Notes: generated by a model not told the origin, from the sequence alone. Positions 28,001 to 36,621 are shown, counted from the first letter of the stretch. The stretch is DNA of 64,000 nucleotides from Bacteroidetes bacterium HGW-Bacteroidetes-16 (GCA_002840975.1 PHDN01000007.1:62001-126000); one strand, 5' to 3'. Program-made: numbers and translations.

Positions 28001-29305
28001 AACAGTATATCACTTCGGTTTAGTTCCTCACACGAAGAATTGTTTACCTATCTGGATCCTTCAAAAATCAATATTATTATCTCGAATCTGATTAGCAATG
28101 CAATAAAATTCACACCTAAAGGCGGTCAGGTAGCATTGTCGGTTTCAACCTGTGATTGTACGCTTCATGAATATTGCATAAAGGAAAAGGGATGCGTGAT
28201 CATCACCGTTGCAGATACCGGCATTGGAATTCCGGCCGATCAATTGCATTTTATTTGGGACAGGTACTATAAATGTGACAATGCTTTGAATGAAAATAGC
28301 CGCGGCACCGGACTTGGTTTAAACCTGGTGCGCGAACTGGTTCATCTTCACATGGGATCTATTGACGTTTCGAGCAAAGAAAATCAATTCACTAAATTTA
28401 GAATAAACCTGCCCGTAGGACTTAAAACTTCTAAACCTGGTGAAATTGTGAATTCAATCCCCTATGAAATGGAAGAGGAATTTGAATGGAGTAAAGTGTC
28501 AGAAAAAGAGGTGAATATAAAACTGAACGATGAAGTCATGGAAATTGATCCGAAAATAATCCTGATTATTGAGGACAATAAAGATTTGAGAAAAATATTG
28601 AGAATTGGTCTGAAAAAAGATTACAAAGTTATCGAAGCTCATGATGGAGAAGCGGGAATTCAATCAGCAATTGAAACTTGTCCCGATTTGATTATTTGCG
28701 ATGTGATGATGCCAAAAAAAGATGGTTTCGAGGTAGCCAGAAACCTGAAATCAAATGAGATTACAAGCCATATTCCAATCATCTTACTTACTGCATTATC
28801 CGAAATGTCTGATAGGTTAACCGGACTCGAAATAGGTGCTGACGAATATATTGTAAAGCCTTTTTATTCAAAGGAGCTGAAAGTCAGGGTGAATAACCTG
28901 ATCAAACAAAGGGAGAAATTAAAAGCAAAATACAGCCGCTTTAACAGCCTTCAATTAGAAACCATTCCCGACAAATCCATCGACCAGATTTTTATTGAAA
29001 AAGTACTGAAAATAGTTGAAAGTAATATGGCCGATGAAAATTTCGATATTCAGTTACTCATGAGTGAAATTGGGATGAGCCGAACCCAGTTACACAGAAA
29101 ATTAAAGGCATTGACAAACCAGTCGACAAGTGAATTTATTCAGAACATAAGGCTTCAACGCGCTTCTGAAATGATAAAAAACAAGGTGGGTAACCTTGCC
29201 GAGATCGGATATAAAATCGGGTTCTCCAACCCATCCAGTTTTACCCGTGCATTTAAACAGCATTTTGGTCACTCACCATCTGAACACATCGATACTATTT
29301 CCTAA
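25028..29305 (+). CDS. Hybrid two-component system regulator (propeller sensor, histidine kinase, receiver, AraC)
   Basis: About 1425 residues in one chain. Signal peptide, then two seven-bladed regulator propellers (about 30-790; repeated YEDSKGFIWL, IGTDRGI-type blades), a Y_Y_Y domain (about 795-845), one membrane helix (about 852-872), HisKA with His near 907 (NISHEFKTP), HATPase (about 1010-1140), receiver with Asp near 1224 (CDVMMP), and C-terminal AraC helix-turn-helix (about 1320-1415). It senses a periplasmic saccharide and acts directly on DNA. I chose the ATG at 25028 over an upstream TTG at 25019 because the signal peptide starts there. Odd: a short Cys-rich insert (CDC...C...C) inside the ATPase domain. 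Targets may be the adjacent surface protein or the divergent SusCD operon. Confidence 0.94.
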   Translation: MVKLIIKILVIQFLSLTMAYSQVLDVTDLYPAHKYYFPHFEYLGDDAGFYADRISTMVEDHKGYVWIGTLGSGLVKYNGYTYYSFLFDPSNTFSLPGNDIVSIFEDSRKILWVGTDNGLCYYQPGSNQFITVKFDSTNDLTEVFQVFSKIEENEDGDLFLNSNIGITVLRNIKETYLLEHNKPTLNIDSIGASIIQIKIPEFDKILGAKTIRDLTFDQSYKLWILTNDDIGILAFKLPNNLHHTVNDSINGTYQLVADIKSGDEINIDKENALWVYTKDYLVNIRTGLKDYEVTKIPNTTVPYKDDFKNNGKPDKKLWLGSYWNDLIMYDDAGKKEYPLTFKTEDVNTLYQKKVSCFLRTRSDVIFIGTKWGGLYKFNPKTLLSYTHANLQNLHLQQKENLRFVYEDSKGFIWLISQSLYRCNPNTGEILDTFDLNHLNKKYYFANKMLEDSKGRFWVGMEYIGLYFLNIQKDRKTIKSDYHHVIDSKTVTSLIEDSNKHIWVATNFNNEETLESKTELYKINQDGRIIGTYLIGNWNEPYWNDTKHFIYQIYADKKGFIWLATGFGLIRFSEDTHELINYSYPESDSISIVNDKLQSICPDPKNPERFLWLGSDGGGLLCFDIEHSNFKISSQKPGLPSNKISSILADDSGNLWIGTDRGIVRAILNNQGGNISEITIYNISDGLITSNFTNYYGANALKTKSGNLIFSGPKGFQLFDPKNIISDEYFPFLEISNLWINYEPANFGQSGSPLKQPVSLTKYLSLPYDKNTLGFEATALDFRNTDQLTYAFKLDNYDNDWIVTQNSRVVQYTKLPPGNYTLKVKVANHEGVWIKEDTELKIQIEKPWWANNYVYLLYAGIIIAVFWFLFRVQIGKQRMEMKIELNEKEALKLKELDKMKSRFFANISHEFKTPLTLILNPVENMLNNEDKGTDRESLLMIQRNAKQLQQYITEILELSMLEANQLVLSLRKLDIIKYARYMLAAFESLAKQNSISLRFSSSHEELFTYLDPSKINIIISNLISNAIKFTPKGGQVALSVSTCDCTLHEYCIKEKGCVIITVADTGIGIPADQLHFIWDRYYKCDNALNENSRGTGLGLNLVRELVHLHMGSIDVSSKENQFTKFRINLPVGLKTSKPGEIVNSIPYEMEEEFEWSKVSEKEVNIKLNDEVMEIDPKIILIIEDNKDLRKILRIGLKKDYKVIEAHDGEAGIQSAIETCPDLIICDVMMPKKDGFEVARNLKSNEITSHIPIILLTALSEMSDRLTGLEIGADEYIVKPFYSKELKVRVNNLIKQREKLKAKYSRFNSLQLETIPDKSIDQIFIEKVLKIVESNMADENFDIQLLMSEIGMSRTQLHRKLKALTNQSTSEFIQNIRLQRASEMIKNKVGNLAEIGYKIGFSNPSSFTRAFKQHFGHSPSEHIDTIS

Positions 29306-29396
29306 TTACCCCTGAATCACCAATTTATTTATTGTTTTGGAACAATGCGTCAAGCATTTGGAACATGCGGATAAGTACATACTACTATTGCGCAAC

Positions 29397-29405
29397 TACA
29401 TTTGC
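29397..29405 (+). promoter_or_regulatory. Candidate -7 promoter element for the NIDO/SUEL surface protein
   Basis: TACATTTGC matches TAnnTTTGY perfectly and would give a leader of about 75 nt. No clear -33 TTTG at the expected distance, so the site may depend on an activator, for example the AraC domain of the upstream regulator. Confidence 0.4.
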
Positions 29406-29485
29406 TCCATGGATCGAGGTAATTTGTTGCCTTTAAAAATCGTCCTGTTTAAAAAGAAAATAATATAAACTAATCGCATTAAAAA

Positions 29486-32400
29486 ATGAAAACAATTACA
29501 TTTTCGAAGAGTATTTGGTTACTCCTAATTATGATCATGGCCATAGGTTCTGCCCAATCGCAAATAGTCTCAGATCCGTCTGATGCGTTGAGCTATGATG
29601 CCAACAAAGCTGCTCAAATCAATGAGAAGACAGAAATTTTCAATGAGAGCCGCAATGACAATATGGAAAATATTTTTTCCGAATCTACCGCTAATAATAA
29701 TAGAACAGGCGGCTGCTACATTTCCCCTGATGGGTCTTATGGAACTTTTGGAAGGAATGATGATGGATCGTTGGGGCCATTTAACCTGCCATTTGGTTTT
29801 GATTTGTATGGCACAGTCTACACCCAGGTTTGGATTAACAACAATGGCAACATTACATTTATCGGACCTTACTCGTCTTTTACTGCCAGTGGTTTCCCAT
29901 TTGGGTTGCCAATGGTAGCGCCATTCTGGGGAGATGTTGATACAAGGGGAGCCGGAAGTGGTGTAGTTAGATACAAAATCAATCCTACCAATATGATTGT
30001 TGCCTGGGATCATGTTGGATATTACGGTGCCCATTATGAGAAACGAAATTCATTTCAGTTGGTAATTTCTAATGCCAACGATCCTCTCATAGGAATTGGC
30101 AACAATGTCGCATTTTATTATGGTGACATGCAATGGACTACAGGTGATGCTTCTGGTGGCTCAGGAGGTTTTGGCGGATCACCTGCTACCGTGGGTATCA
30201 ATAAAGGAAACAATGTGGATTATGTTCAAATCGGACGTTTTGGTAATCCCGGTTCTGCCTATGACGGACCAGGAGGTGCCACTGATGGAATTGATTATCT
30301 GGACAATCAATGTTTCACATTTAACGTTTCCAATGCTTTCAATCAGCCACCTGCTGTAAGTGGAGTGCCATCAGGAAACGTTGTAAACCTGGCTTGCGGA
30401 GAAACGCAAACAATCTCTTTGAGTTTTATCGGACCCGAAGTAGCTCAAACAGTTACTACTACAATCAATACCGGGGGATTGTGCAATACAACAACCAATA
30501 TAACAAACGGAAGTGTTTCGGTTGCTTCTGTAACCATTACAGCCGGGGCCTGCAACCAGGGTTCACATGTTATTTCATTTACTGCAACTGATAATTATTC
30601 TGTCCCTGCCTCTACAACAGTTGATATTACTGTAAACGTTGCGACTTGTTGTGTCCCTCCAACAATAACTTGCCCGACACAAGTGGTGGCTGTTAATGAT
30701 GCCGGACAATGCGGTGCAATTGTTAATTATAGCAATGCAACTACAACAGGAAGTCCTGCTCCAACGGTTAGTTATTCACAGCCATCAGGAAGCTATTTCC
30801 CTGTTGGAACCACCGAGGTAACTGTTACGGCTGAAAATAGTTGTGGTATCTCCACTTGTACTTTTAATGTTACTGTTAATGACGGGGAGGCTCCTGTTGC
30901 TTTAACTCAGGATATCACCATTCAGCTGGATGCTTCCGGACAGGCTAATATTAGTGCTGGTGATATCAATAACGGTTCTTCAGACAATTGTGGAATACAG
31001 GATCTTCTATTAATGGAAGGTGATGGTCTTGTTTATGGAGAAGTGCCCGAAGGGTATAACCTCACCTTAACTGCACCTTCAGGAAAAGTGTTTACTGAGG
31101 TTCTCTTTGCAAGTTATGGTACACCCACCGGTAGTGCTGGTAACTATGCCTATGGATGGTGTCATGCTAATAATTCTCAAGCAATTGTTGAGAACTACAG
31201 TTTAGGGAATAATACCTTTACCATTCCTGCAGTAAACGGTCTTTTTGGTGATCCTTGCGGAGGAACATATAAACGTTTGTATGTTTTGGCAGCCTATGAT
31301 AACACAGCACAAACCATTGCATATAGCTGCAGCGATGTAGGTGAACATACTGAAACCTTAACCGTTGTGGATGTTCATGGTAATGCAAGTTCAGCAACTG
31401 CAGTTGTAACCGTGGTCGATGTCATGCCTCCGGTTGTTTCAACACAGCCTGTAACTGTCAATTTAGATGAATTTGGAATGGCATCTATCACTGCCGAACA
31501 GGTTGACAACAATTCTTCAGACAATTGTGGTGTGGCAAGCATTTCGGTCTTTCCTGCCCAATTTGATTGCAGTCAGGTTGGTGAGCAAATAGTTACGCTG
31601 ACGGTTATCGATAACAACAACAATGAAGCATCAGCTACTGCAGTTGTAACCGTGGTAGATGCGATGCTACCAGTTGTTTCAACACAGCCTGTAACTGTCA
31701 ATTTAGATGAATTTGGAATGGCATCTATCACTGCCGAACAAGTCGACAACAACTCTTCAGACAATTGTAGTGTGGCAAGCATTTCGGTTTTTCCTGCTCA
31801 ATTTGATTGCAGTCAGGTAGGCGAACAAATCGTTACGCTGACGGTTATCGACAACAACAACAATGAAGCATCAGCTACTGCAGTTGTGACCGTGGTAGAT
31901 GCGATGCTACCAGTTGTTTCAACACAGCCTGTAACTGTCAATTTAAATGAATTTGGAATGGCATCTATCACCGCCGAACAAGTTGACAACAACTCTTCAG
32001 ACAATTGTGGTGTGACAAGCATTTCAGTTTTTCCTGTTCAATTTGATTGCAATCAGGTAGGCGAACAAATAGTTACGCTGACGGTTATCGACAACAACAA
32101 CAATGAAGCATCAGCTACTGCATTAGTAACTGTGGTCGACAACATGGCTCCTGAAGCGCTGTGTCAGACGCTGACCATCGCTTTAGATGAGACGGGATCA
32201 GCTTCTATCACGGCCAGTCAAATCGACAATGGCTCCAACGACAATTGCGGAGTGGCAAGTGTAACCGTATTCCCAATGGACTTTTCATGTGCTGATTTGG
32301 GTGAAAATACAGTAACGCTCACCGTTACCGATAACAATCAAAACGTATCTGTTTGTACTTCAACGGTAACTGTTGAAGACAATATTCTTCCCGTTTTAAC

Positions 32401-33103
32401 GGCTATCGCAAATCCGATTACTTTATGGCCTCCAAATCACAAATACGAAACCATTTCAATGAGTCAATTGTTTGTTTCTGTTTGGGATAACTGTGGTGTA
32501 TTATCCATTGATGATGTGTACATTACCAGCGTAACCAGCGATGAAGTGGAAAATGCAAACGGTAACGGGGATGGAAACACAGTGAATGACATCGTAATTT
32601 CTTCGGACTGCAACTCTGTCGACTTACGTAAAGAACGCAGTGGTAACGGCAATGGACGGGTATATACCATATACATGTCGGTTGATGATGGAAATGGTAA
32701 CACAGGAACAGCAAGTTGTCAGGTACAGGTACCACATAATAATGGAGGAACAGCCATTGATGATGGTATGGCCTATGAAGTCACAGCTAATTGTGGTTTT
32801 AAAAATGCTGCTGTCCCTGGTGGTGGTGATCTTCCACAAATTGTTGGTATGAATCTATATCCGAACCCGACCAATGAGAAAGCAACGGTTGAATTTACAT
32901 TAACCGAAGCCAACAACACAACTGTATATGTCTACAACTCCATGGGAATGAGAATTGCCACTTTATTTGATGGAATGGCTGTTTCCGACCATCGATATGA
33001 ACTGGAATTCGATGGTTCATCACAATCTGTGGGGATGTATTATGTAATACTACAAAGTGGTGCATCTATCCATGAAGTTAAAAAAATGATTCTAAACAGG
33101 TAA
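29486..33103 (+). CDS. Large surface protein: NIDO domain, HYR repeats, SUEL lectin domain, type IX sorting domain
   Basis: A 1205-residue secreted protein. Signal peptide (about 1-26), nidogen-like NIDO domain (about 75-285, VWINNNGNITF, MVAPFWGDVDTRG), Ig-like region, HYR domain (about 388-468), then a series of 80-residue beta-sandwich repeats (to about 1000) and a type IX sorting domain (about 1118-1205, LYPNPTNEKATVEF). A sea-urchin-egg-lectin (SUEL) galactose-binding domain occupies about 507-605 (FASYGTPTGSAG, GWCHANNS, GDPCGGTYKRLYV) and is inserted inside one of the repeats. Three repeats (649-889) are nearly identical at DNA level. Likely an adhesin or carbohydrate-binding surface protein. 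Its function is not known; it could be regulated by the two-component gene upstream. Confidence 0.85.
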   Translation: MKTITFSKSIWLLLIMIMAIGSAQSQIVSDPSDALSYDANKAAQINEKTEIFNESRNDNMENIFSESTANNNRTGGCYISPDGSYGTFGRNDDGSLGPFNLPFGFDLYGTVYTQVWINNNGNITFIGPYSSFTASGFPFGLPMVAPFWGDVDTRGAGSGVVRYKINPTNMIVAWDHVGYYGAHYEKRNSFQLVISNANDPLIGIGNNVAFYYGDMQWTTGDASGGSGGFGGSPATVGINKGNNVDYVQIGRFGNPGSAYDGPGGATDGIDYLDNQCFTFNVSNAFNQPPAVSGVPSGNVVNLACGETQTISLSFIGPEVAQTVTTTINTGGLCNTTTNITNGSVSVASVTITAGACNQGSHVISFTATDNYSVPASTTVDITVNVATCCVPPTITCPTQVVAVNDAGQCGAIVNYSNATTTGSPAPTVSYSQPSGSYFPVGTTEVTVTAENSCGISTCTFNVTVNDGEAPVALTQDITIQLDASGQANISAGDINNGSSDNCGIQDLLLMEGDGLVYGEVPEGYNLTLTAPSGKVFTEVLFASYGTPTGSAGNYAYGWCHANNSQAIVENYSLGNNTFTIPAVNGLFGDPCGGTYKRLYVLAAYDNTAQTIAYSCSDVGEHTETLTVVDVHGNASSATAVVTVVDVMPPVVSTQPVTVNLDEFGMASITAEQVDNNSSDNCGVASISVFPAQFDCSQVGEQIVTLTVIDNNNNEASATAVVTVVDAMLPVVSTQPVTVNLDEFGMASITAEQVDNNSSDNCSVASISVFPAQFDCSQVGEQIVTLTVIDNNNNEASATAVVTVVDAMLPVVSTQPVTVNLNEFGMASITAEQVDNNSSDNCGVTSISVFPVQFDCNQVGEQIVTLTVIDNNNNEASATALVTVVDNMAPEALCQTLTIALDETGSASITASQIDNGSNDNCGVASVTVFPMDFSCADLGENTVTLTVTDNNQNVSVCTSTVTVEDNILPVLTAIANPITLWPPNHKYETISMSQLFVSVWDNCGVLSIDDVYITSVTSDEVENANGNGDGNTVNDIVISSDCNSVDLRKERSGNGNGRVYTIYMSVDDGNGNTGTASCQVQVPHNNGGTAIDDGMAYEVTANCGFKNAAVPGGGDLPQIVGMNLYPNPTNEKATVEFTLTEANNTTVYVYNSMGMRIATLFDGMAVSDHRYELEFDGSSQSVGMYYVILQSGASIHEVKKMILNR
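31433..32152 (+). repeat. Three near-identical 240-bp tandem repeats inside the surface protein gene
   Basis: Units 31433-31672, 31673-31912 and 31913-32152 each encode 80 residues and differ by only a few bases, mostly silent. The blocks immediately before and after are clearly related but diverged at DNA level. The reading frame is kept. Recent duplication or gene conversion is the simplest explanation; copy number may vary between strains and assemblies may collapse it. Confidence 0.9.
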
Positions 33104-33128
33104 TTGTCCAGGCATACAGTTTAAAATG

Positions 33129-33159
33129 AAAAAGAGGGCGTTATGGCCCTCTTTTTTTT
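33129..33159 (+). terminator. Intrinsic terminator after the surface protein gene
   Basis: An 11-bp stem (AAAAAGAGGGC with GCCCTCTTTTT), 6-nt loop GTTATG and a run of T residues, 26 bp after the stop codon at 33103. The A-run on the 5' side would let it work in both directions. Confidence 0.85.
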
Positions 33160-33615
33160 ATGTAATAAAATATCAACCAACGCGCGCCTGAACACTCTAC
33201 CTCTTATTTCTGCAAACCTTTTCTTATAATCTACAGATAACAAATACATTACCAGTCTCTAACAAAATGAGACTTCCAATTTTTTATATCAAGCCAATTT
33301 TGGACTATATGATTTGCAACTTATTTCATCAAAGAATTTGAGCAGGGATCAGCCTTCATCGTTTGCCATCTCTTTAAAAAATAAATCACCAATATAATGT
33401 CACTAACATTTATACCGATAAAATAAATTTCTAGATTTACAGCCTCCAATCACCCGATGATCCATTGCAATGAAGAAGAAAGAAACCGATTTGACTAATT
33501 TTAAACGGTACTTATTGGAGCATATAGTGATAATGAAATTTTAGGGATTACGTTAATGCGCCCATGCAGACTTGAACTGACTATATTAAACTAACAATAA
33601 CTAAAAAGGTAAAAA
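33160..33615. other. Gene-free stretch carrying one copy of a dispersed intergenic repeat
   Basis: No gene is supported. Positions about 33431-33545 match, with many substitutions, the sequence at 35691-35800 (both contain CCCGATGAT, then ACTAATT-T/A-TAAACGGTA and GATAATGA). The start of the cupin gene follows, with AAAAAGGTAAAAA before its ATG. Confidence 0.6.
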
Positions 33616-34182
33616 ATGAAACGGGGAACATTTATTTTATCGGCACTCGCACTCATTCCATTGGGTATTTTTGCTAAAATCAGAACCAGCATTTTTATGA
33701 GAACAGAAAAAGGGTTCAAAGTAAAAGCTGGCGAAGCCCGATTTGGTGAACACTATAAAATGAAAGGCGTCACCCTAAATAACCTGGACATAAAAATCTC
33801 CGGGGCTGACACCGATCATGATTTAGCTGTGTTTGAGCAAACCGGCTATACACCAAATGGCGGACCTCCATTGCATATTCATCCATTTCAGGACGAATGG
33901 TTTTATGTAATTGAAGGAGAATATTTATTTCAGGTTGGTGACGACAAACATCAAATGAAATCAGGCGACACCATTTTTCTTCCACGAAATGTGCAACACG
34001 CCTTCTTGCAGTTATCGGAAAAAGGAAAAATGATCGTTTCTTATTTGCCGGCAGGAAAGATGGAAGCCTTTTTTAAGGTTACGGACAAATGGACCTCTCC
34101 ACCGACAAAAGAAGAAATCGCAAAGGTTTTTGCAGACCACGACATGGAAGTTGTGGGCGAACCACTTAAAGTGGACAATTAA
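33616..34182 (+). CDS. Cupin domain protein
   Basis: A 188-residue single-domain cupin with a hydrophobic N-terminus (about 5-22) that could be a signal peptide or anchor. The metal-binding cupin motif 1 is GGPPLHIHPFQDEWFYVIEG (two His and a Glu) and motif 2 is GDTIFLPRNVQHAF with the third His. The look is of quercetin dioxygenase-like cupins, but enzymatic activity cannot be inferred. It stands alone between repeat-bearing spacers, so it may belong to an accessory segment. Confidence 0.82.
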   Translation: MKRGTFILSALALIPLGIFAKIRTSIFMRTEKGFKVKAGEARFGEHYKMKGVTLNNLDIKISGADTDHDLAVFEQTGYTPNGGPPLHIHPFQDEWFYVIEGEYLFQVGDDKHQMKSGDTIFLPRNVQHAFLQLSEKGKMIVSYLPAGKMEAFFKVTDKWTSPPTKEEIAKVFADHDMEVVGEPLKVDN

Positions 34183-34469
34183 TATTAACGCACGAATTCC
34201 GCCCCCTCAGCGTTGTCTCATACCCGCTGGCTCAAGTTTGCAACTAATGCCTTTGCCTCAACTAAGTGCAATTAAGCAAGAACCGGCACACAAGTTACAC
34301 TATGCTGCAACAAGAATAAAAAAAATCGGTATATATAAAACCTGTGAATTATGTAATTCAAATGAAAGATTGTGTAATCATCAATCTTGAGGGTTGCTTT
34401 ACTTTGTGTGTTCAAATATTTAATCCATAATGGAACGCCTCCGGGTTACACTTAATCATTGGCAGTAAC
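34183..34469. other. Spacer between cupin and channel genes with a decayed repeat
   Basis: No gene is supported. Positions 34233-34272 match 36012-36051 at 32 of 40 bases without gaps. A 7-bp hairpin (34366-34372 with 34382-34388) has no T tract. Confidence 0.5.
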
Positions 34470-35507
34470 ATGAACTACGTCGTATTTATTCTGGGAGTAA
34501 CACTCCTCCTCATTACCGCTACTGATTTAATCAATACCTCATTATCCGTGCGAGGTGCAGGCTTTATTACAAAACGGCTGTCCAAAACCATTTGGACAGT
34601 ACTGTTGGCTATCCATAAAAAAACCGGAGCCAGAAAGCCTCTGGAAATGGGTGGGGCTTTTATCCTGGTGGCAATCCTCATTAACTGGTTGCTGTTAATA
34701 TGGACTTCTGCCAGCCTTATGTTTATCAGCCAACCCGATTCGCTGATGAATGTTGAGACCAATTCGCCCACCACAATTATTGATAAAATATTTTATACAG
34801 GATATACTTTATCCACATTGGGTCTGGGCGACATCGAGCCCGATGGACCCTTCGGGGATATTCTTACAGCAATACTTTCGTTTACCGGACTGATTCTGAT
34901 CTCAATAGCCATCACTTACTTAATTCCGGTGGTTTCGGCTGAAATTATTAAAAGGAGAATAAGTGTGTATATAACTACCCTGGGTTGTTCAGTAGAAGAA
35001 ATTTTAACGAATTATTGGAATGGAAAAAACTTTCAGGAATTAGAGTCCCCTTTTGTTAGCCTTACAAGTATGATCATTTTGCACGCGCAAAATCATAAAG
35101 CCTATTCAATTCTCCATTTTTTTCATTCTTCCGACAAAAAGGAAGCTTTCGTACTCAACCTCACTAACCTTGATGAGGTACTTACCATGTTGCTCCATGT
35201 CATCCCGGCAGCACAACAGCCATCATTCAATGTGTTAATGGGGCTAAGAAGAGCCATCACTTCCTATCTGGTAACACTGCCAGAAGCTTTTATAACCCCT
35301 GGAGAGAAATCTCCCCCACAGCCTGAACTTTCAGCACTGGAGGCTAAGGGTGTGCACCTGATTCAGGGTAAGACGGTTGATTTAGCCTACGAAAAGATCA
35401 AGTCAAGACGTAGGTTGTTGTTGTCGCTGATAAAAGATGATGGTTGGGAGTGGAATGACCTTCAAGCAGGCAGCTTCAATCATGAAATGATCTTTTCTGC
35501 CAAATAA
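34470..35507 (+). CDS. Two-helix ion channel domain protein (potassium channel-like)
   Basis: A 345-residue membrane protein. Helices are visible at about 1-20, 62-87 and 125-155. The segment YTGYTLSTLGLGDIEPDG between the last two resembles a K+ channel pore, with TLGLGD in place of the usual TVGYGD. The C-terminal 190 residues are soluble, without an obvious nucleotide-binding or RCK motif. The modified filter makes ion selectivity uncertain. Stand-alone gene. Confidence 0.75.
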   Translation: MNYVVFILGVTLLLITATDLINTSLSVRGAGFITKRLSKTIWTVLLAIHKKTGARKPLEMGGAFILVAILINWLLLIWTSASLMFISQPDSLMNVETNSPTTIIDKIFYTGYTLSTLGLGDIEPDGPFGDILTAILSFTGLILISIAITYLIPVVSAEIIKRRISVYITTLGCSVEEILTNYWNGKNFQELESPFVSLTSMIILHAQNHKAYSILHFFHSSDKKEAFVLNLTNLDEVLTMLLHVIPAAQQPSFNVLMGLRRAITSYLVTLPEAFITPGEKSPPQPELSALEAKGVHLIQGKTVDLAYEKIKSRRRLLLSLIKDDGWEWNDLQAGSFNHEMIFSAK

Positions 35508-36078
35508 TTGCTTTGATTGTTAATGGGCATTTGGAGACGAATCATACCATAATACAAGAACCCCTGACGTATGCGGATATAGCCAGGCAAATCGTGTAAC
35601 TTAGAGAATCTCAACATACCTTATTACCAAAACCTGACAAACAATTCCTTACATTCTTAGCCCCCAATTTAAAACCAATAAGATTAATGCTTAGATTTAC
35701 CATTCCAACGCCCGATGATTGGTCTACACTGAAGAGGAAAGGAACTGATTTAACTAATTATAAACGGTATTAATTGGCGCATAAAAGATAATGAGGTTAA
35801 ATGAAAACCAAAGGACGTTATAACAATAAAGCCTATAACAGTCATAGCGACAAGTGACGGCATGTGGATGTTACCAGAAATTTTATGAACGAACATAATA
35901 ATAATCTTGCTGACATTTTTGGAATCAACCCCCCTCTCTCGTCCTCGTTTGAGCGCAGCGGTAACGAGGATGCATGATTGCCAATCATTTTGGAAAGATC
36001 CCCCCAAGTCGCAAGTGTGCAACTTGTGCCTTTCCTTCAGCCAAGAGCAATGCATGCCTTTCTTAGCACCTCAACCAC
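35508..36078. repeat. Gene-free stretch with dispersed repeat copy and REP-like palindromes
   Basis: No gene. It contains the second copy (about 35691-35800) of the repeat seen before the cupin gene. A REP-like palindrome follows with arms TCCTCGTT (35942-35949) and AACGAGGA (35963-35970), then a second inverted repeat CAAGT/ACTTG (36012-36026) that begins the block shared with 34233-34272. No transposase gene is present nearby. Confidence 0.6.
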
Positions 36079-36621
36079 CTACACCCATTCCACAATTTGA
36101 TTGATTTCCTTGCGGTTTTTAGGTATGGGTGTTAGCGGTTCTGTGGTTGGATAACCCACAGGAGTGATGGCATACACCACCTCATCCGGTTTAAGATGAA
36201 GTGCCGAATGCAGGATCGCCGGATTAAAATTGGCTATCCAGCAGGTTCCCAGTCCTTCGTTGGTAGCGGCCAGAATCAGGTGGTCCATGGCGATGGTCAG
36301 GTCCGTTTCCAGAGAATTGTAACCATCGTGCTGCCGAATCCAGGCATCGGTTTTGCGGCCTTTCACGACAAGTACCACAGGCGCTTGTTTAAACCAATCC
36401 CTTTCATAAGATTGATGAATGGCTCCAAGCATGTTTTCGGAAGTTACCACCACAAAGGTCCAGGGTTGCTTGTTGGCAGCAGAAGGAGCCACCCGTCCGG
36501 CTTCGAGAATCCGAAGCAGCTTTTCCTTCTCCACCAGTTTTTCGTGATGGTACCCCCTCACGCTGTGCCTCAGGTTTATTAATTCGTAAAAATCCATCGC
36601 ATTCATGTTATTATTGGCCAT
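36079..36621 (-). CDS. Nitroreductase family protein
   Basis: A 180-residue FMN-dependent NAD(P)H oxidoreductase of the short nitroreductase type. The N-terminal NLRHSVRGY binds the FMN phosphate, APSAANKQPW is the conserved loop, and EGLGTCWIANF plus VGYPTTEP complete the family pattern. Natural substrates of this family range from quinones to flavins and cannot be assigned. Start could be 36621, 36606 or 36597 (Met1, Met6 or Met9); the domain itself begins at the last. Divergent from the thioesterase gene. Confidence 0.88.
   Translation of the reverse strand: MANNNMNAMDFYELINLRHSVRGYHHEKLVEKEKLLRILEAGRVAPSAANKQPWTFVVVTSENMLGAIHQSYERDWFKQAPVVLVVKGRKTDAWIRQHDGYNSLETDLTIAMDHLILAATNEGLGTCWIANFNPAILHSALHLKPDEVVYAITPVGYPTTEPLTPIPKNRKEINQIVEWV

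Noticed and set aside
31433-32152. CRISPR-like array
   Set aside because: The repeats are 240-bp in-frame coding units without spacers; no cas genes are present in the window.
34366-34388. Terminator before the channel gene
   Set aside because: A 7-bp hairpin is present but without a T tract and at no clear distance from a stop codon.
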